The notes below the pieces were generated by a model. That model ran no database searches, was not told where the DNA came from, and saw nothing but the letters and a program-made list of their open reading frames with translations. DNA of 10,367 bases. It comes from an uncultured Methylococcaceae bacterium. GTDB lineage: Bacteria > Pseudomonadota > Gammaproteobacteria > Methylococcales > Methylomonadaceae. Of this stretch, positions 7,049-10,367 are shown piece by piece (within the stretch, counting starts at the first letter, position 1; every line of letters starts with the position of its first letter). Location: NCBI GenBank assembly GCA_903839795.1, contig CAIMDR010000700.1:1-10367 (forward strand), given 5' to 3'. The position numbers were made by a program, and so were the translations under genes.

Positions 7049-7124
7049 AGCCAATTGCGCCTGCATCCACTGAATCGCAAACTTATTAGAATGCCCACTC
7101 TCAACCATCAGAATTTTAAAAAAA

Positions 7125-7781
7125 TCACAAACCCGCAATTGAAAAAAACACTTTCTGGAAAAAAAACAAAGGGTATTCCAAAATCAAATTCAAAATTTTA
7201 GTGTAGAGCAGCACGATTAAAATAATAAAGCCAAACCGTTCCAAACGATTATATTGCCAGGCCCAGTAATTCGGTAAAATACCGGTCAAAATGCGACTGC
7301 CATCCAGCGGTGGAATGGGTAACAAGTTAATCAATGCCAACACCAGATTAATTGAAATACCGGCAACGCCTGAATAAATCAACGGATGTGAAATTGCTTC
7401 AGTGCCTGCACCGATAGTAACACCCAAGCGGGCCACCAAGGCCCAGGCGAATGCCATTAATATATTTGAAACCGGCCCTGCCAATGCCACTATGGCCATA
7501 TCTTGCAAGGGATTTTTAAAATTTCGGGGATCAACAGGAACCGGTTTGGCCCAGCCAAAAATAAAACCCGTACCTGTGATGAGTAACAGTCCGGGAAGAA
7601 TAATAGTACCAAATAAATCGATGTGTTTAAGCGGATTCAAGGTCAACCGACCCAAGCTGGAGGCGGTATTATCACCGTATTTTTTGGCTACCCAGCCATG
7701 CGCCACTTCATGTACGGTAATCGCAAAAATCACCGGCAATATCCAAACCACTATGCGCTGAATTAAGGTTAATTGATCCAT
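7125..7781 (-). CDS. Site-2-type membrane metalloprotease, M50B family
   Basis: A 218-residue polytopic membrane protein. The zinc site HEVAH is at 24-28 within the first membrane helix, and the third ligand is expected in NLLPIPPLDG (152-161, Asp160). Between them lie the conserved GRLTLNPLKHIDLFGTI, the GWAKPVPVDPRNFKNP loop and AGPVSNI (101-107). Four to six hydrophobic segments are visible. This is the compact rhomboid-sized site-2 protease without a PDZ domain, unlike RseP, and its substrate is unknown; members cut membrane proteins within the lipid bilayer. The ATG has AAAGGGA about 11 nt upstream. Only 19 nt separate it from the yciO stop, so they should be co-transcribed. The last 15 residues (FFFQKVFFSIAGL) are hydrophobic and not recognisably conserved. 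Confidence 0.93.
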   Translation of the reverse strand: MDQLTLIQRIVVWILPVIFAITVHEVAHGWVAKKYGDNTASSLGRLTLNPLKHIDLFGTIILPGLLLITGTGFIFGWAKPVPVDPRNFKNPLQDMAIVALAGPVSNILMAFAWALVARLGVTIGAGTEAISHPLIYSGVAGISINLVLALINLLPIPPLDGSRILTGILPNYWAWQYNRLERFGFIILIVLLYTKILNLILEYPLFFFQKVFFSIAGL

Positions 7782-7800
7782 TAAATTATATATCCCTTTA

Positions 7801-8424
7801 TTAACTTAACATGGGGGCAAGACCTTTGCCCTGTCTGATAATCTCTGCACCATTACTGGAGAATTCAATCATGGTTGTCTCCCCACCTTCAATAATACCG
7901 GCATCAATAATCAAATCCAGCTCATTTTCAAGCTTGTCTCTGATCTCGTAAGGATCGGTCATGACCTCACTCTCGCCAGGTAATATCAGCGTTGAACTAA
8001 ACAACGCTTCACCCAATTCCTGAAGTAATAATTGCGCAACAGCATGATCGGGAATACGTACGCCGATAGTTTTTTTCTTGGGATGTTGCAGTCGGCGCGG
8101 CACTTCACGGGTGGCATCCAGAATAAACGTAAAGGGCCCCGGCGTTAACGCTTTAATCAATCGATAGGCATCATTACCAATTTTAGTAAAGGTTGATACT
8201 TGCGTCAGGTCTTTGCACACAAGCGTAAAATTGTGCTTATCATCCAACTGCCTGATTCGCCGTATCCTGTCCAGCGCCTGTTTATCATCAAGATGGCAGG
8301 CAAGCGCGTAAGATGAATCGGTCGGATAGACAATAACCCCGCCATTGCGGATAATTTCCACCGCACGGTGAATCAATCGCAACTGCGGATTTTCCGGATG
8401 TATTTCAAAAAACTGAGACATCAT
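7801..8424 (-). CDS. yciO: YciO-type protein of the YrdC/Sua5 fold
   Basis: A 207-residue single-domain YrdC-fold protein that follows E. coli YciO closely from memory: QFFEIHPENPQLRLIHRAVE, GGVIVYPTDSSYALACHLDD, RIRQLDDKHNFTLVCKDLT, PGPFTFILDATREVPRRLQ, KKKTIGVRIPDH. The family relative TsaC makes threonylcarbamoyl-AMP for the t6A tRNA modification. YciO binds nucleotide and RNA-like ligands and shares the fold, but it is not the essential TsaC, and its cellular role is less clear. The TsaC-type KRP loop is replaced by KHNFTL, as in YciO. Two ATGs stand in tandem at 8424 and 8421. The leader is AT-rich with no visible ribosome site. It is the first gene of the minus-strand cluster and has a good promoter directly upstream. 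Confidence 0.92.
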   Translation of the reverse strand: MMSQFFEIHPENPQLRLIHRAVEIIRNGGVIVYPTDSSYALACHLDDKQALDRIRRIRQLDDKHNFTLVCKDLTQVSTFTKIGNDAYRLIKALTPGPFTFILDATREVPRRLQHPKKKTIGVRIPDHAVAQLLLQELGEALFSSTLILPGESEVMTDPYEIRDKLENELDLIIDAGIIEGGETTMIEFSSNGAEIIRQGKGLAPMLS

Positions 8425-8453
8425 TAACGACTAAATTGAAAAAATAAATTGGC

Positions 8454-8482
8454 ATTATACCCCACATCCGCATAAGCTTGCA
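8454..8482 (-). promoter_or_regulatory. Promoter of the yciO-M50-scpAB-rluB cluster
   Basis: On the minus strand 8454-8459 reads TATAAT, a perfect -10. A weak -35-like CTGCAA/TGCAAG stands 17-18 bp upstream. Transcription would start near 8447, leaving a leader of about 22 nt. This is the best promoter candidate for the whole cluster. Confidence 0.6.
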
Positions 8483-8508
8483 GTATGAATACGGATTATG
8501 CCTTCTCA

Positions 8509-8549
8509 TTATCCACAGGCTTAAACAACCTAAATACAAGACATTGATT
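8509..8549. promoter_or_regulatory. Perfect DnaA box with nearby IHF consensus site
   Basis: TTATCCACA (8509-8517) is a perfect DnaA box. Twenty bases on, CAAGACATTGATT (8537-8549) fully matches the IHF consensus on the minus strand. They lie upstream of the yciO promoter and could regulate it, or form a further DnaA-binding locus. Confidence 0.45.
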
Positions 8550-8560
8550 TATAATTTTAT

Positions 8561-8588
8561 TCACCACGAAGACACGAAGGACACGAAG
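8561..8588 (+). repeat. CACGAAG repeat, copy 1
   Basis: TCACCACGAAGACACGAAGG followed by ACACGAAG; internally about three ACACGAAG-like units. It is an exact inverted match to 8759-8786 and differs from 10031-10058 at one base. Repeats of this type are scattered between genes in many proteobacteria; their role is not known to me. Confidence 0.85.
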
Positions 8589-8624
8589 CTTTTTTCTTCG
8601 GCAATTCTCATTATGGAAAATACT

Positions 8625-8650
8625 TTTAAATCATAATGTTATGATTTAAA
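8625..8650. repeat. 26-bp AT-rich palindrome
   Basis: TTTAAATCATAA (8625-8636) and TTATGATTTAAA (8639-8650) are an exact 12-bp inverted repeat around TG. It lies between the two inverted CACGAAG repeats, far from any start codon. It could be a protein-binding dyad or part of a mobile element. Confidence 0.6.
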
Positions 8651-8758
8651 TTTACAAGCTTGTTGTTCATTCTACAGAATCCTGTTTTTCACAGATGCCG
8701 TAAAGCCTTATAAAACGGAGGCGCTGATATTATTACCCATTCGGTTCTGCTGTTTTTT

Positions 8759-8786
8759 CTTCGTGTCCTTCGTGTCTTCGTGGTGA
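8759..8786 (-). repeat. CACGAAG repeat, copy 2 (inverted)
   Basis: Exact reverse complement of 8561-8588 over 28 bp. With copy 1 it bounds a 226-bp segment that has no gene, so the pair may be the ends of a small non-autonomous element or two independent insertions. Confidence 0.85.
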
Positions 8787-8852
8787 TTATTTTTTAAGCT
8801 TTTTTGTTGACTTATCTGCATTAATTAGAAGTTACGATAATGACTTTTAAGG

Positions 8853-8902
8853 TATTGTACCTATTGGCTGTTAAGGCTTTTGCTAAAAAATTGGGTACAA
8901 TA
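8853..8902. promoter_or_regulatory. 9-bp inverted repeat just before the membrane-protein gene
   Basis: TATTGTACC (8853-8861) and GGTACAATA (8894-8902) are a perfect inverted pair 32 bp apart; the first copy also forms a small palindrome GGTA-TTG-TACC. The second ends 7 bp before the GTG start at 8910. It could be a two-site operator or an RNA hairpin over the leader. No clear promoter was found; a TACAAT at 8896-8901 lies too close to the start for an ordinary leader. Confidence 0.35.
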
Positions 8903-8909
8903 GCCATTC

Positions 8910-9461
8910 GTGCCATTAAAAATACCCGCTGCCATTTTGATTGTTAGAATTGCCCTACTCTTGTTACTCGCTGCATTTGCCGTATTAACATCGGCAGACC
9001 TATTGCTATGGCTGGCGATACCGGGACTACCCGGACTCATGACGCAACTGGGTTTGGCCATACTATTAAGCGCATTTGCCTTGTTACTGATAACCGGCTT
9101 ATTGCTGATAGGTAAACTTATCGTCACGGCTTGCCTGGATTACTTTTCCACCCGACAACGCCTGCAACGACGACTCTTGTTTAGCCAGGCCAAGCAGGAG
9201 CAGTTTAAGCAACTGTTTTACTTTAAAAAATTGCAAATCAATTACTTTAAGGAGGTCAAGAGAAAACGTTTGTTAACGGCCAATAATCGTCAGCAATTAC
9301 AAGCGTTGTCGCACGCTATCAATAAAGACTTGCTGATGCTTAAACCACAAATTTCCAAAACCACTTATCTGCAATTACAACAAGAAAATACCCGATATCG
9401 AAACCAACAGGATATTGAGGCGTTACTCACCTTGCAGCAAAAAATAGCCACTCTTGTTTAG
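8910..9461 (+). CDS. Unrecognised two-helix membrane protein with a cytoplasmic coiled-coil-like tail
   Basis: A 183-residue protein of no family I recognise. Two long hydrophobic stretches are visible, about 7-37 (ILIVRIALLLLLAAFAVL) and 43-75 (LGLAILLSAFALLLITGLLL), joined by a short PGLPGL turn, which makes a helical hairpin in the inner membrane. From residue 78 the chain becomes basic and rich in Gln, Lys and Leu (STRQRLQRRLLFSQAKQEQF), likely helical and cytoplasmic. The GTG start is the first possible one after an in-frame TAG at 8901 and has no clear ribosome site. It runs divergently from yciO. Three nucleotides separate its stop from the next gene, so the two are probably translated together and may act as a pair. 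Confidence 0.75.
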   Translation: MPLKIPAAILIVRIALLLLLAAFAVLTSADLLLWLAIPGLPGLMTQLGLAILLSAFALLLITGLLLIGKLIVTACLDYFSTRQRLQRRLLFSQAKQEQFKQLFYFKKLQINYFKEVKRKRLLTANNRQQLQALSHAINKDLLMLKPQISKTTYLQLQQENTRYRNQQDIEALLTLQQKIATLV

Positions 9462-9464
9462 CTT

Positions 9465-9998
9465 ATGATGACGTTAAAAAATCGGGTTCTTGCTTTGCTT
9501 AAGCTTTTTCATACCATTAAAGATGAAAATCTGCACTGGAGAACCGCCAACCAGGATCAGCAAGCCCAACTTAAACACCGGCGCGTGCTCGCTGAAAAAT
9601 CGCTGGAAGCAGAATTAAAAAAGAAAAGTGTCCAGTTAACGCATGAAATCACCCTGTTACGTACTAAAAACGAAACCGAGTTAGCCATGTTTAAAACCCG
9701 GTGCAAACAGGACATTAAGGATTACAAGCAATATTTGACCGCACTGGATCAGCTTAAGCGTTCAATACAGGCCAGTTACACCCACCTGCCCGAAGCCGTT
9801 GCTTTCACCATTCATCATCATGCGAAACATTTATTAAATCAAATGTGGGAAGCCGAAGACTTTGAAAAAAAAATGCACCACGAAATTCAGTTGATAAACT
9901 TTATGACCACGGTACATGAAGACGCCCGCCTGCATCTGGACGGCGCAAGCACCGAAAAATTACCGGAAAGAACTTTAGGCTTGATTCAACGAAAGTGA
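9465..9998 (+). CDS. Unrecognised soluble coiled-coil protein
   Basis: A 177-residue protein with no recognised domain, no signal peptide and no membrane segment. Residues about 20-110 are strongly charged and helical, with heptad-like Leu spacing (LAEKSLEAELKKKSVQLTHE, LLRTKNETELAMF), so a coiled coil is likely. A second half has His-rich patches (IHHHAKHLL, HHEIQL) and ends in a short polar tail. Two ATGs stand in tandem at 9465 and 9468. The first follows the stop of the membrane-protein gene by three bases, without a separate promoter or clear ribosome site, which suggests coupling. A role as cytoplasmic partner of that membrane protein is inference from position only. No terminator was found downstream. 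Confidence 0.75.
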   Translation: MMTLKNRVLALLKLFHTIKDENLHWRTANQDQQAQLKHRRVLAEKSLEAELKKKSVQLTHEITLLRTKNETELAMFKTRCKQDIKDYKQYLTALDQLKRSIQASYTHLPEAVAFTIHHHAKHLLNQMWEAEDFEKKMHHEIQLINFMTTVHEDARLHLDGASTEKLPERTLGLIQRK

Positions 9999-10030
9999 TT
10001 TTTTTGAGCCAGTAAAATTGTAAAGAGCTT

Positions 10031-10058
10031 TCACCACGAAGACACGAAGAACACGAAG
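10031..10058 (+). repeat. CACGAAG repeat, copy 3
   Basis: TCACCACGAAGACACGAAGA followed by ACACGAAG. It differs from copy 1 (8561-8588) by one base, G to A at 10050. It lies just after the two-gene unit, so copies occur on both sides of that unit. Confidence 0.85.
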
Positions 10059-10109
10059 AAAAACTTAAGCGTGACGGAGGTTGCAAACGTTTCAGCCTGG
10101 GTTACAAAG

Positions 10110-10220
10110 TATCCACTTTAAATCCCCGGGTAAAACGTGGTATGTAAAAAATAAAATACTTTAAAATTAACTACTTAATTATTGCTAGCATTCAATTTAC
10201 CCGGCTTTTTAAAGTAGATA
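10110..10220. repeat. 25-bp imperfect inverted repeat bounding 111 bp
   Basis: Positions 10110-10134 (TATCCACTTTAAATCCCCGG...) and 10196-10220 are inverted repeats with four mismatches. The interior is AT-rich and non-coding. The size and ends suggest a miniature element unrelated to elements A-C. Confidence 0.55.
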
Positions 10221-10221
10221 C

Positions 10222-10323
10222 ATGTGCAAAGGTCAAATTACCCAAGAGCACCTTTATTTGATTATGTTTTATCTCAATTATCACCTCTACAAGAGCGGAA
10301 AACGTAAAGGCAAAGTCGTCTGA
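10222..10323 (+). CDS. Doubtful 33-residue reading frame
   Basis: ATG to TGA gives 33 residues with a basic tail (YKSGKRKGKVV). It starts two bases after the inverted repeat at 10220 and has no ribosome site. It may be a tiny real gene, a fragment of a larger broken gene, or chance. I recognise no family. Confidence 0.2.
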   Translation: MCKGQITQEHLYLIMFYLNYHLYKSGKRKGKVV

Positions 10324-10367
10324 GTTGCTGACCGGCACCAAGCTTGAGGGAGATTGCTTGGATCGAC

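Larger units (their letters stand above)
9999..10367. other. Downstream intergenic stretch
   Basis: No firm gene is visible. It holds the third CACGAAG repeat, a 25-bp inverted repeat and a doubtful short frame, listed separately. Near the right edge CCAAGC (10338-10343) and GCTTGG (10356-10361) can pair. Confidence 0.6.

Noticed and set aside
6869..7138. Open frame of 89 residues between scpA and the M50 gene
   Set aside because: It runs through element C and encodes its typical RPELVEG peptide; the frame is repeat-derived.
8561..8588. CRISPR array
   Set aside because: The CACGAAG copies are few, differently oriented and not regularly spaced, and no cas gene is present.
8625..8650. dif/Xer recombination site
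   Set aside because: The arms CATAA and TTATG recall dif, but only 2 bp separate them instead of the 6-8 bp that XerC/XerD need.
9901..10086. Minus-strand frame over the third CACGAAG repeat
   Set aside because: It overlaps the end of the coiled-coil gene and the repeat; the Ser/Cys-rich peptide is a translation of the repeat.

Overview
The window looks like a chromosomal segment of a gammaproteobacterium with moderate GC content. The evidence is the linked set yciO, M50 protease, scpA, scpB and rluB, an EF-G paralog of the stand-alone gammaproteobacterial type, and intergenic spaces full of small inverted-repeat elements. A methanotroph-like relative (Methylococcales) would fit, but that is an impression and not something the sequence proves.

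Layout. Positions 1-550 hold the 3' end of an ISAs1-type transposase, a decayed coding remnant and two hairpins. Positions 551-2641 (minus strand) encode a complete elongation factor G of the second, stand-alone type; a candidate promoter lies about 110 bp upstream, inside an imperfect dyad. Positions 2642-4276 form a gene-free block of about 1.6 kb. Its first half carries two gapless copies (about 79% identical over 91 bp) of a module with a tight cluster of three DnaA-box-like 9-mers; a consensus IHF site follows each copy. Its second half carries two inverted-repeat elements with related ends, one containing a nested inverted repeat and another IHF site.

Positions 4277-8424 (minus strand) read, in transcription order, as yciO (YrdC-fold protein), a site-2-type M50 membrane protease, a non-coding inverted-repeat element, scpA, scpB and rluB. 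ScpA and ScpB are the kleisin and winged-helix subunits that work with SMC in chromosome condensation. RluB modifies 23S rRNA. The reading frames of scpB and rluB overlap by 86 nt. A promoter with a perfect TATAAT lies just upstream of yciO.

Positions 8425-8909 are a divergent intergenic region with one perfect DnaA box, an IHF consensus site, an exact 28-bp inverted pair of a CACGAAG-type repeat and a 26-bp AT-rich palindrome. Two adjacent plus-strand genes (8910-9998) follow: an unrecognised two-helix membrane protein and an unrecognised soluble coiled-coil protein, probably co-translated. The last 370 bp hold a third CACGAAG repeat, a 25-bp inverted repeat and at most one doubtful 33-residue reading frame.

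The most interesting signals are the duplicated DnaA-box/IHF module, which resembles a replication-control locus such as DARS or datA more than a standard oriC, the family of three related inverted-repeat elements, and the uncharacterised membrane/coiled-coil gene pair.
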